NCBI GenBank assembly: GCA_018398815.1 | Contig: CM031615.1 | Span: forward strand, 59,678,938 to 59,691,437 | Source: Conus ventricosus | Lineage: Eukaryota > Mollusca > Gastropoda > Neogastropoda > Conidae | Direction of reading: 5' to 3' | DNA: 12,500 nt | Shown here: positions 1-8,769 of the stretch, piece by piece | How the letters are laid out: every line of letters starts with the position of its first letter | How positions within the stretch are numbered: position 1 is the first letter of the stretch | The notes under the pieces: model-generated | The model's database searches: none | Told to the model about the DNA's origin: nothing | What the model saw: only the letters and a program-made list of their open reading frames with translations | Position numbers and translations under genes: made by a program

Positions 1-808
1 ATGAACAAACAAACGGAAGAAAGCACTAAGAAGCATGTAGCTACATGATAAAGACGTTTCAAAGTCACTTTGATCCCGACGTAGCACAAACAAAACGAAG
101 ACACACACTCTGCCATCCATCCACCGGTCTCTCCGCCGTCCGCCTGCCTGTTCTAAATGTCAAGTCACCTTTATTTAAAGCTCAGCAGTCCATGAAGACA
201 TACATACATAAAAGAACCGGACACACGTTCAAAAAAAAAAAAAAAAAAAAAGCAGAACACCGTTCACATTAAACTCTAAGGTTAAAAAGCATTCACCGAA
301 GCAGACCAGTCAGTGCTTTAGCAAAACAAAACAAAACACACAAAAAAGTTGTCACGACCAGCGCGTTCATAAAGAAGTTCCTCTTTTAATGGATTAGAAA
401 CGACATCAGATGTCACCGCAGTACGTTCGGTTTTTAATATTTTTTTTTTTTCTCAGGGGAATTTGGCGTCGGATACAATCGTATTTCTTGAATCTCTGTG
501 TCGGCAACCTCTCTGTCTCTGTCTGTCTGTCTGTCTTTATCCGTATGTCTGTCGTCAAGCACTGACGTTTAACAACGCTAAGCATTCTTGTCGGGGAGAA
601 AGAAAAAAAAAGCAAAACAATCATAATCACTCTCAGCTTTCGAACTTATATAGCGATGGAACAAGAAATTTTGTCGTTACGTTCTTTCTTTCTCGCAAGT
701 AACAAGTCCATTCGACAACAAAACACTACACAAATGTAAGCACTTGGAACGTTAAGAAAGTAAATCGCTGGAGCAAAAAACAAACAAAAACGATTAACAT
801 GAATAATT

Positions 809-809
<1 letters not shown>

Positions 810-863
<54 letters not shown>
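810..863. repeat. (AC)n microsatellite
   Basis: An uninterrupted AC dinucleotide run of about 54 bases. The equivalent run in copy 2 (about 6917-6995) is longer, so the locus has changed length since the duplication. Confidence 0.97.
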
Positions 864-866
<3 letters not shown>

Positions 867-991
867 ATAAAGTCTCTCCGAAAATTATAGCCTGGAAAAA
901 TGTGATAAAGGGAGGTAGGAACGGAAAAAGGTGGGGAAAAGAAGAGAATTAACATTCCTGTTTCCATTTTCTTCACACAGGTAAAATAACG

Positions 992-1000
992 CATCTCTCT

Positions 1001-1060
<60 letters not shown>

Positions 1061-1132
1061 GCACACACACATGCACACACACACGCATGCATGCACGCAC
1101 ACAAGCATGCTCGCGCGCGCACACACACACAC
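992..1132. repeat. Compound (CT)n-(CA)n microsatellite with CG-rich interruptions
   Basis: A CT run (about 992-1040) passes directly into a CA run interrupted by GCAT/GCAC and a short CGCGCGCG stretch near 1111-1120. The alternating purine-pyrimidine part is of a type that can adopt left-handed DNA. The homologous block in copy 2 (7121-7338) is about 80 bases longer. Confidence 0.95.
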
Positions 1133-1199
1133 ATAAATAACATGGCTCTCTTTGTCGTTGGCTATAAGATTTTAAAATCTGAAGACTCCACTCACAAAA

Positions 1200-1229
1200 C
1201 CCCCCCCCCCCCCCCCTCTCTCTCTCTTT
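1200..1229. repeat. Poly-C tract followed by (CT)n
   Basis: About 17 consecutive C residues followed by a short CT array. The matching position in copy 2 (7417-7484) has a shorter C tract and a much longer TC array. Confidence 0.95.
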
Positions 1230-1362
1230 CTCCTTGAGTGGTGCAACACACCTAACACATCTAAGAGCTTGTTCCTTCTTTCAACAGGTTTGTATGAGCA
1301 AGATATGGCTAGTATGAAATCTCAACAAAACTAGAAAACACGTGCATATAATGCGCATACGT

Positions 1363-1363
<1 letters not shown>

Positions 1364-1427
<64 letters not shown>

Positions 1428-1454
1428 GCGTACGCGCGCGCGCGGCGCCACACA
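1364..1454. repeat. (CA)n-(CG)n microsatellite at the duplication edge
   Basis: CA repeats interrupted by AAAA are followed by an almost pure CG dinucleotide run (about 1412-1446, broken by one TA) and then by a short CA stretch. Similarity between the two duplication copies ends at or just after this array. Confidence 0.93.
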
Positions 1455-1470
1455 CACTCCCACACAGTGT

Positions 1471-1931
1471 CAGTAGATTTTTTTTTAAAAAAGCTCCGAA
1501 TGACAACCTGCAAATTGTTCAAACGATTATAGCCGAAACGTGACCGGGTTTACCCACCTCGTTTTTTGTTGACAGCGCAAACACATCGTAGCTTGGGTTG
1601 GTCTGCTATTTATAAACTGATCGACACGTCATATGCACTTATCAACCAATCACAACATTCCTTCTTTGACTGGATCATTGATCACGGCAGGGAGTATTAC
1701 GCAGCACTATTTTCTTCTTTTCATCTTTCAAAATGTATTCTTCTTTATTTATATATTCTTTTAATCCACCCTTGTCCCATAAACAGTTCTTAGGATGCAT
1801 TTGCAAGTACAAGTAGGCTTCGTGTTGTCTGCTGCGCATTTGTCCACACGAATAGAAAAAAAAGAAATGTTAAGAGTGATCTGATGTGAGTTGCGAAACG
1901 GTTTATAGCCTAAAGTATGACTTCGGTGTTT
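1471..1931. other. Single-copy spacer, nothing recognised
   Basis: This stretch has mixed composition, no microsatellite and no match elsewhere in the window. The open frames (for example 1566-1793 plus) are short and have no recognisable domain. I see no RNA gene or element in it. Confidence 0.6.
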
Positions 1932-1975
1932 TAAGCATGATACAGTCATAGCTACAAGTGGTGCCTGTTTTGTTC

Positions 1976-2017
<42 letters not shown>

Positions 2018-2053
2018 GCATGATACAGTAAAAGTGGCGCCTGTTTCGTTCAG

Positions 2054-2097
<44 letters not shown>

Positions 2098-2190
2098 GCA
2101 TTATACAGTAAAAGTGGCGCCTGTTTCGTTCAGGTGTGTGTGTGCGTGCGTGCGTGCGTGTGTGCGTGCGTGCGTGCGTGCGTGCGTGGT
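1932..2190 (+). repeat. Three-copy minisatellite with embedded (TG)n
   Basis: Three tandem units begin at 1932, 2015 and 2095. Each has a core starting TAAGCATGATACAG (ATTATACAG in unit 3), followed by GTGGCGCCTGTTTCGTTCAGG or a near match, and then a TG array. Units 2 and 3 have nearly identical cores. Unit 1 carries a few extra bases after ACAG and reads GGTGCC where the others have GGCGCC. In unit 3 the TG array has turned into TGCG repeats. The unit length is about 80 bases. The AGG-TG and TG-TAAGCA joints are the same each time, so core and array were copied together. Confidence 0.92.
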
Positions 2191-2243
2191 GCTGCCATGT
2201 GCGGGAGAGAAAAAGAATGTGAAAGAGAGGGAAAGAGAATAAC

Positions 2244-2388
2244 TTTCATGCACACACACACATGCGCGCGACAGACGCGCGACAGACAGACAGACAGACA
2301 GACGCACACCACCACACACACACGCACAAAGTGAGAGAGAGAGAGAGGCAGATAGACAGACAGACAGACAGACAAAGAGGGAGAAACT

Positions 2389-2450
<62 letters not shown>
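2244..2450. repeat. Cluster of CA, CAGA, GA and CT microsatellites
   Basis: In order this holds a short CA run, GACA/CAGA tetranucleotides (about 2278-2311 and 2351-2374), a GA run (2331-2348) and a CT array of about 55 bases (2391-2446). Frames across it are repeat translations and not genes. Confidence 0.95.
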
Positions 2451-2451
<1 letters not shown>

Positions 2452-2561
2452 AAGCCCGACAGTGAACGAAACCAACAAAACTATCACCCAAATCAGGGTG
2501 ACCTCCCGGAAAGTCTCTGTTGGGTTCTAGACTTCTTTTCATTCATCAAGTCACCCAGGTC

Positions 2562-2573
2562 ACTTACCCTATT
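2562..2573. repeat. Target-site duplication, 3' side of the LINE
   Basis: The sequence ACTTACCCTATT (plus strand) recurs exactly, in the same orientation, at 5835-5846, and the bases on either side of the two copies differ. Read on the element's strand it is AATAGGGTAAGT. It lies three bases past the reverse-transcriptase stop codon (TAA, 2579-2577). If it is a target-site duplication, the element has almost no 3' untranslated region. Confidence 0.7.
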
Positions 2574-2576
2574 GAC

Positions 2577-4661
2577 TTATTCCCGTTGGCTCCTAGTGGA
2601 GCATAGGTCATCCACGAGCCTTTTCCATCTCTGCCTGTCCCGGGCGGCGACTTCCACCTGGCCCCAGGAATGCCCAGTCGAGTTGTCTCCGCCTCCGTTG
2701 ATCTTCTCCAGGTGGTGCGTGGTCGCCTCTCTTGCGTCTTCCCTGTGGGTTCCATCGCAAGGCATGGCGGACAACGCGGATGCTGGTTTTCTGAGGGTAT
2801 GGCCAAGCCAGCCCCACTTCCTGCGCTTAATTTGATCTTCAATGGGCTCTTGTCCGGCTCTTCTCCACAAGTCTTCATTTGTGACCATGTCCTGCCACCT
2901 GATGCGATAGATGTACCTCAAGCATCTGTTTCACAAAGGTCTGCAGGCGGTGTGTCGATGACTTGGTGGTGCGCCACGTTTCACAGGCATAGAGAAGTAC
3001 AGACTTCACATTTGTGTTGAAGATGCGGATCTTAGTTTTTTGTAGAGATGGTGTGTGAGGTCCAGACAGGTCGGAGCATCTTGAAAGCTGCGGATGCCTT
3101 GCCTATTCTCGTTTGGATGTCTTTGTCTGTGCCCCCGTCCTTGCTGACAATGCTGCCGAGGTATGTGAAGCTGTCGACGTTCTCTAGGTCTTCTCTGTTG
3201 AGTACAATATTGTTGTCGTTGGCCTCATTGATCCTCATCACCCTGGTTTTTGCCTTACTGATCTTCAGTCCTGTTCGTGCGGCAGTACTGTCCAGGGCAG
3301 CGGTTTTCTCCTGCATGTGGCTGTGACGGTGGGACAGGAGGGCAACATCATCGGCAAGTCAATGTCTTCCAGCTGGGAGGTCAGGGTCCACTGGATGCCT
3401 CGTTGATGGTCTTGTATCGTTCTTTCCATGATCCAGTCAATGGCAATCAGGAACAGGAACGGTGAGAGCAGGCAGCCCTGGCGAACGCCGCTCAAGATGT
3501 CAAATGGTTCCGTCAGGGATCCACCGTGTACCACTTGGCATGTTGATGGTTCATATGCTGCTCGGATGAGGTTTATGAACTTCTCTGGTACGCCATGGTG
3601 GGAAAGAAGCTTCCAGAGGGTTGGTCTGTCGATGCTATCAAAGGCCTTCTCGAAGTCGACGAAGGTGACATACAGGGCGAGTTCCATTCCAGTGACTGCT
3701 CGATGATGATACGGAGAGCAGCTATCTGGTCTGTGCATGATCTTTCACTGCGGAATCCAGCCTGTTCTTTTCTCAGCCTCTTTGTCGATGTTGTCCTTCA
3801 GCCGCTCGAGGATGATTCTGTTGAAGACCTTCCCGGGGATGCTGAGCAGTGTAATGCCTCTCCAGTTCTTGCACTCCTTTAGGTTTCCTTTCTTAGGGAG
3901 CTTAATAAGGTGTCCGTGCTTCCAGTCTTGGGTAGTTCTTCGGTCTCCCAAACTTTCTTGAAGAGTTCATGAAGCATATTGATGGTTGCTTCGCTGCCAG
4001 TTTTGATTGCTTCTGGTGGGATATTGTCGGGCCTGGTGCTTTGTTGTTCTTGAGGTGTCGGATGGCCTTCCGGATCTCTTCCTTGGTAGGGGGGTTGGTG
4101 TTGATGTCTAGTGGTGTCTCGGAGGGTGGTATGTCTGGTGGATCTGGTGTGTTGGCCGGTTGAGGAGCTCCTGGAAGTGTTCTTTCCAGCGGTGCAACTG
4201 GGCATCTGGGTTGGTGAGTGTGTTCCCGTCCTTGTCCTTCACAGTGCCTCTGTCACTCGTCGACTCCCTGCTAACTTCCGTGTTATGTCATACAGCTCCT
4301 TCATGTTCTTCTGTCCGGCTGCTTTTTCTGCTTCTTCTGCCAGGTTCTCTGCATAGCTTCTCTTGTCCTGTCTTATGCTTCTCTTCACTTCTTTGTGTGC
4401 TTCTGTGTGCAGTTTCTGTGCCTCTGCCTTACTTGCTCTGGTCTTGCTTATGTTGACTGTTGCTTTCCTATCTTTTCTCTCTTTCACTTTCCTCAGTGTC
4501 TCTGCTGACATCCAGGGCTTGTGGACTCTTGTCTTCTTTCCCAGAATCTTCTCACATGTTTCACTAAGCACTGCCTTTGATTGTTCCCAGAGCTGTTCTA
4601 CTGATGACTCTTCATCGACAAGGGATGCTAATGTGTCAAATCTGTTGGAAAGTTTCCACAT
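2577..4661 (-). pseudogene. LINE linker and reverse transcriptase region, frameshifted
   Basis: The part from 4661 to 4239 is a Lys/Glu-rich linker (KVKERKDRKATVN...KEVKRSIRQDKRSYAENL). Reverse-transcriptase motifs follow in order: NNKAPGPDNIPPEA (near 4030, split by a shift), KLPKKGN and NWRGITLLS (3951-3745 frame), motif A FVDFEKAFDSID with its catalytic Asp at 3655-3657, and motif B SGVRQGCLLSPFLF. Motif C, Ala-Asp-Asp, is at 3347-3355, and one base is missing just before it. After these come GLKISKAKTRVM, YLGSIVSKDGG and the C-terminal RIRWQDMVTNEDLWRRAG to 2577. The family role is copying element RNA into DNA at the nicked target. Reading jumps frame near 4646, 4250, 4120, 4030, 3930, 3768, 3690, 3355, 3037 and 2925. 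I found no clear stop created by substitution alone. Confidence 0.9.
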
Positions 4662-5572
4662 TGAAGCTGTCTTTTGTCTGCAGGTCTTTTAGCATGTCCA
4701 CGTTGAATCTGTTCCCTGGCTTGTTGGTCTTCCTGGCATGTCTCTTCAGCTTGAACTTGAACTTCCCCACAACAAGGTGATGGTCCGATCCAACATCTGC
4801 CCCTCTCATTGCTCTGACATCCAGTAGTGACCTCCTAAAGCTGTTGCTGATACAAATGTGGTCAATCTGGTTTTCTGTGTGGCTGTCCGGTGAAACCCAG
4901 GTAGCTTTGTGGATGGTCTTGTGAGGGAACAAACTACCGCCAACTGTCAATCCATTGAAGACACAGAAGTCACAGAACAGCTCTCCGTTTTCATTCATGT
5001 CTCCAAGGCCTTCCTTTCCCATGCTTTGTTCCCTATCACTATTGTCATTTCCGATCTTGGCATTGATGTCACCCATCAAGATCAGTAGATCTCCTTTCTT
5101 CTTCTGGTTGATGGTGGATTGTAGTTTCTCGTAGAAGTCTTCTTTCAACTGCTTGTCTGCATCATTGGTGGGTGCGTAGCATTGCACAATGAGCGTTTTC
5201 CGCACTTTGGTGTAGAATCTTGCGGTGATGATACGTGGTGACACAGCGGTCCACTCCATCAGTGCTGCCGCAGCCTGTCTGGAGAGCATAAGCCCGACCC
5301 CCTGGGTGTGTGGAGCTCTCTCTTCTTCATGCCCTGAGTAGATCAAGGTCTCCCCAGTGCCAAGCCGTATCAATCCTGATTGGATCCATCTGGTCTCACA
5401 CAAGCCTAACACAGCAAGTTTGTACTGCTGCATCTCTGCTGCAACCTGTGCAGTTTTCCCAGCCTCGTACATGGTCCGAACGTTCCATTGTGCCGATCCG
5501 GGTAGTTGTCTTGGGTGACAGAAGAGTCCTCGGCGAAGCAGCTTCCTTTCGGCTTTCACTGCGACGCTTCAT
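4636..5572 (-). pseudogene. LINE apurinic-type endonuclease domain
   Basis: This domain nicks target DNA to prime reverse transcription. The long open stretch 5559-4636 keeps the whole catalytic set. Numbered from 5559, it has WNVRT (Asn26), CETRW (Glu55), YAPT (about 128-131), MGDINAKIG (Asp164, Asn166), TWVSPD (220-225), NQIDHI (230-235) and GSDHH (Asp259, His260). The real start is probably the ATG at 5572-5570, in another frame (MKRRSES...TTTRIGT). That frame joins WNVRT through one extra base near 5488. The 307-codon frame ends within Gln-Gln-Ile-stop at 4636, where a one-base shift leads into the linker. This is the best-preserved part of the element. Confidence 0.92.
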
Positions 5573-5623
5573 ACGCAATCTGGCTAGATTGTCTTCCTCT
5601 CCCAGGACATGCAAAGTAGACAA

Positions 5624-5834
5624 GTTTATCGTGGACGTTTCTGTAACTAGCTTTTTTTACAGGCCGGGCAGTTAACCCTGCGCAAACCTATTATCCTCTA
5701 GGAGAGTGGTCCAAATTTCGTCTGGCTTCTCCCCCTTGACCTGTCCAGTATGGTTGCACCTATCTGGCATAGCTCTCGGATCGTAAAAGCACACAAGCCC
5801 CACCACTACGACAAAGTAAAGGACCATGGTGAGG
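5624..5834 (-). other. LINE 5' leader region
   Basis: This is the segment between the 5' target-site repeat and the endonuclease frame. It contains the small 51-codon frame and then a short stretch with TAA and TAG stops (GGTTAACTGCCCGGCCTG followed by an A run). RTE-type elements are expected to have an internal promoter here, but I see no definable core promoter motif. Confidence 0.6.
5672..5827 (-). CDS. Small 51-codon frame in the LINE 5' region, hydrophobic leader
   Basis: An ATG at 5827-5825 in the favourable context CACCATGG opens a 51-codon frame that ends at TAA (5674-5672). The N-terminus is strongly hydrophobic (LYFVVVVGLVCF at residues 3-14) and resembles a signal peptide or membrane anchor. 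The rest is polar and mixed (PDRCNHTGQVKGEKPDE...LEDNRFAQG). It starts 7 bases inside the element's 5' boundary and precedes the endonuclease start by about 100 bases. RTE elements are known to carry a tiny or absent first frame, so this could be such a frame, an upstream regulatory frame, or chance. I do not recognise the protein. Unlike the main frame it has no break. Confidence 0.4.
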   Translation of the reverse strand: MVLYFVVVVGLVCFYDPRAMPDRCNHTGQVKGEKPDEIWTTLLEDNRFAQG

Positions 5835-5846
5835 ACTTACCCTATT
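5835..5846. repeat. Target-site duplication, 5' side of the LINE
   Basis: An exact copy of ACTTACCCTATT, also found at 2562-2573. The element's first bases (CCTCACCATGG on the minus strand) follow it directly. Confidence 0.7.
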
Positions 5847-6099
5847 AAAAAGAAAAAAGAAGAAGAAGAAGAAGAAGAAGACGACGAAGAAGAAGAAACA
5901 AACCAAAAAAAAAAAAAAAAGCACTAACACCCATACCCTCACACAAGCGACACCTATGTACTAAAAAAAAAAAAAAAGAAAAAACAACAACAACAAAAAC
6001 GAAGAAAACAACAAACATAGAAACAAAACAAAAACAAAACAAAAATGAACAGTTAGAACAAGAACAAAAGCAACAAACAAACAAACAAGGAACAAACCA
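5847..6099. repeat. A-rich low-complexity block with (AAG)n and (CAA)n
   Basis: AAG/GAA triplets (about 5851-5900), two A runs of about 15-17 bases, and CAA/ACAAA repeats. On the minus strand this is a T- and CTT-rich tract just upstream of the LINE 5' end. Frames across it are Phe/Leu-rich repeat translations. It may also be part of the duplicated unit, but its counterpart would lie left of the window. Confidence 0.85.
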
Positions 6100-6914
6100 A
6101 TGAACAAACAAACGGAAGAAAGCACTAAGAAGCATGTAGCTACATGATAAAGACGTTTTCAAAGTCACTTTGATCCCGTCGTAGCACAAACAAAACGAAG
6201 ACACACACTCTGCCATCCATCCACCGGTCTCTCCGCCGTCCACCTGCCTGTTCTAAATGTCAAGTCACCTTTATTTAAAGCCCAGCAGTCCATGAAGACA
6301 TACATACATAAAAGAACCGACACAACGTTCAAAAAAAAAAAAAAAAGCAGAACACCGTTCACATTAAAACTCTAAGGTTTAAAAAGCATTCACCGAAGCA
6401 GACCAGTCAGTGCTTTAGCAAAACAAAACAAAACAAACAAAAAATTGTCACGACCAGAGCGTTCATAAAGAAGGTCCTCTTTTAATGGATTAGAAACGAC
6501 ATCAGACGTCACCGCAGTACGTTCAGTATTTAATTTTTTTTTTTTCTCGGTAGAATTTGGCGTCGGATACAATCGTATTTCTTGAATCTCTGTGTCGGCA
6601 ACCTCTCTGTCTCTGTCTGCCTGTCTGTCTGTCTTTATCCGTATGTCTGTCGTCAAGCACTGACGTTTAACAACGCTAAGCATTCTTGTCGGGGAGAAAG
6701 AAAAAAAAAAAAAAAGCAAAACGATCATAATCACTCTCAGCTTTCGAACTTATATAGCGATGGAACAAGAAATGTTGTCGTTACGTCCTTTCTTTCTCGC
6801 AAGTAACAAGTCCATTCGACAACAAAAACACTACACAAATGTAAGCACTTGGAACGTTAAGAAAGTAAATCGCTGGAGCAAAAAACAAAACAAAAACGAT
6901 TAACATGAATAATT

Positions 6915-6987
<73 letters not shown>

Positions 6988-7120
6988 CACACACAGATAA
7001 AGTCTCTCCGAAAATTATAGCCAGGAAAAATGTGAAAAAGGAGGTAGGAACGGAAAAAGGTGGGGAGAAGAAGAGAATTAACATTCCTGTTTCCTTTTTC
7101 TTCACACAGGTAAAATAACG

Positions 7121-7340
<220 letters not shown>

Positions 7341-7416
7341 AATAACATGGCTCTCTTTGCCATTGGCAATAAATTTTGAAATCTGAAGACTCCGCTCACA
7401 TACTCACATACCCGTC

Positions 7417-7419
7417 CCC

Positions 7420-7484
<65 letters not shown>
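7417..7484. repeat. Poly-C followed by (TC)n
   Basis: A C run of about 14 bases followed by about 54 bases of TC/CT repeats with one ATC interruption. It is the homologue of 1200-1229. Confidence 0.94.
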
Positions 7485-7488
<4 letters not shown>

Positions 7489-7655
7489 TTCTCTCTGAGT
7501 GGTGCATCACACCTAACGCATCTTAGAGTTTGTACCTTCTTTCAACAGGTTTGTATGAGCAAGATGTGGCCAGTATTAAACCTTCACGAAACTAGAATGC
7601 ACGCCATATAATGCACGTACGTGCGCCCATAATACCTACGTGCACGCACACAACA

Positions 7656-7656
<1 letters not shown>

Positions 7657-7709
<53 letters not shown>

Positions 7710-7732
7710 CACACACACACACACACACACGC
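7657..7732. repeat. (CA)n array at the end of copy 2
   Basis: CA repeats with one AACA interruption. Recognisable homology to copy 1 stops in this array. Confidence 0.94.
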
Positions 7733-7735
7733 ACT

Positions 7736-8560
7736 CAGAGGGAAGGAATAACGAGCCCACTCCATCAAGAGCAAGTCTCAAAGACCTTTCAAACACCGCA
7801 GGTATGGTGTCTTAAAATATCCCCATGACGTCGATTTAGCCAGTCAACAAGTATACTATGACACCCACCAAGCTAAAAGGCTGGTGGTACAAGCAGCGAC
7901 AGCTGGGATTTATGGGCCTTGGCTGCAATAGGGAAGCAAAAATGATGTCACTTATTTGTTGTTGTTTTTTTCTGTTCCATTCTCCCGACATGACGTCATT
8001 TCCTTCTGGAACTTATGACAACTTCTTTCTCTTCTTCTTGTAAATAACTGGAAAGCTGGAGATAAAAGGCCTTTGTTCCATTCCGGCTTTGATTTTTTTT
8101 TTGCCCTGCCACCTGTGCTCAATGTCATTGTAAAGCCGGTGTGTCCATACCTCTATGATCCCCCAAGCGCTGACCCCAACTACTAGAGTACATTGCCAGC
8201 TTAACGTGCGTTATTATTTCATGTTTTGAACGTGTATATCGGTTTACATGCCGGGGAAAATGGCACTAGCACGGGTCTGCACAAATGCTTACCTGGGACA
8301 GGAATTGGAAGTATTAACCCTTTGTATTGAAAAAAAAAAGAGGCAATCCTCATTCATGGAAAAATCTCATTGCTGATACTGGAAAAGTCTTACCCCCCCC
8401 CCCCCCCCCCCCTTAGATAATGGAATGGTCTCAAGCGTGGATATTGCAAAATTCTTTACCCTATACACTAGATATTACCACATATAACTGAAAAGTATCA
8501 ACTTGAAATATGAAAACAACAACAACCAAAAAGAAAAGAAAAGAAATAAATGGTCTCAAC
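7736..8560. other. Mostly single-copy spacer
   Basis: Apart from the short open stretch at 7802-7931, a perfect TGACGTCA palindrome at 7991-7998, an A run (8329-8339) and a poly-C tract (about 8394-8412), I see nothing interpretable. The palindrome equals a cyclic-AMP response element core, but with no promoter around it this is only a sequence match. Confidence 0.5.
7802..7931 (+). other. Possible isolated terminal exon, 42 codons then TAG
   Basis: After CACCGCAG (ending 7801) one frame stays open for 42 codons from TAT at 7803 to TAG at 7929-7931. Its composition looks protein-like (YGVLKYPHDVDLAS then QQVYYDTHQAKRLVVQ, ending YGPWLQ) and free of simple repeats, unlike other frames here. 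The frame extends back past the AG to a TAA near 7750 with no ATG. No polypyrimidine tract stands out before the AG and no poly-A signal is close after the stop. It could be an exon, an exon relic or chance. I do not recognise the family. Confidence 0.18.
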
Positions 8561-8569
8561 CCTTCAATG

Positions 8570-8665
8570 TCAGGAATCGCCGAGATTCGAACAATCCCTT
8601 CCCAGAATTCATCAGTCGACTCCGAATGCTCAGAACTTCGCCACAGAGATTCAAACCGCTAGGTT
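8570..8665 (-). repeat. tRNA-like / SINE-like relic
   Basis: On the minus strand TGGCGAAGTTCTGAG (8643-8629) resembles a polymerase III A box. GTTCGAATC (8592-8584) is a near perfect B box. The spacing of about 35 bases is right for a tRNA. The intervening CATTCGGAGTCGACTGATG and GGGAAGGGATT also look like a tRNA anticodon and variable region. A second B-box-like TTTGAATC lies just upstream (8655-8648). I cannot draw a clean cloverleaf, so this is more likely a decayed tRNA-derived SINE head than a working tRNA. Confidence 0.4.
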
Positions 8666-8769
8666 ATCGCACGTGGTTTGGAATTATAATCATCATACTG
8701 GAGAAGACCATTCATTCACGGTAGTTATCATTGCTATGGTGATGACAATGATGATGGCAACGGCAACGG

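Larger units (their letters stand above)
1..1470 (+). repeat. Direct duplication, copy 1 (left end outside window)
   Basis: Base 1 onward matches 6100 onward in the same orientation, and the match runs through several landmarks. These include the segment after the poly-A at 230-250, the (AC)n at 810-863, the CT/CA block at 992-1132, the poly-C at 1200-1216 and the 'tcaacaggtttgtatgagca' segment near 1281. The single-copy parts differ from copy 2 by only a few percent. The offset between copies grows from 6099 at the start to 6261 near position 1281 because copy 2 has longer microsatellites. Similarity stops within or just after the CA/CG array at 1364-1454. No coding potential is visible: the frames here are microsatellite translations rich in Cys-Val, Thr-His or Arg-Glu. 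Confidence 0.93.
2574..5834 (-). mobile_element. Near full-length RTE-like non-LTR retrotransposon
   Basis: On the minus strand the order is a short 5' leader, an apurinic/apyrimidinic-type endonuclease, a linker and a reverse transcriptase. The reverse transcriptase ends in the RIRWQD...RRKWGWLGHTLRKP tail typical of invertebrate 'endonuclease-reverse transcriptase' proteins. The length of about 3.26 kb, one main frame, no RNase H and an extremely short 3' end fit the RTE clade (the group of BovB) better than CR1 or Jockey, though clade placement is inference without a tree. Exact 12-base direct repeats bound it. The coding frame is interrupted about eleven times, so this copy should be inactive as sequenced. 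Its neighbours are low-complexity DNA on the 5' side and microsatellites on the 3' side. Confidence 0.88.

Noticed and set aside
646..1132. Minus-strand frames of 70-112 codons rich in Cys-Val and Arg-Glu
   Set aside because: They are translations of AC and CT microsatellites and have no domain or start context.
1932..2190. CRISPR-like array of repeats and spacers
   Set aside because: Only three units, the spacers are TG microsatellites, and the setting is clearly an animal genome.
4111..4780. Plus-strand frames of 67-109 codons opposite the LINE linker
   Set aside because: Shadows of the minus-strand retrotransposon coding sequence, whose motifs are clear.
5845..6243. 132-codon minus-strand frame that looks like a membrane protein (Phe/Leu/Val-rich)
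   Set aside because: The hydrophobicity comes from reading T-rich and CTT/TTG low-complexity DNA. The matching part of copy 1 does not keep a comparable frame.
7991..7998. TGACGTCA as a functional cyclic-AMP response element
   Set aside because: A perfect eight-base palindrome, but no promoter, transcription start or conserved neighbour sites can be seen.
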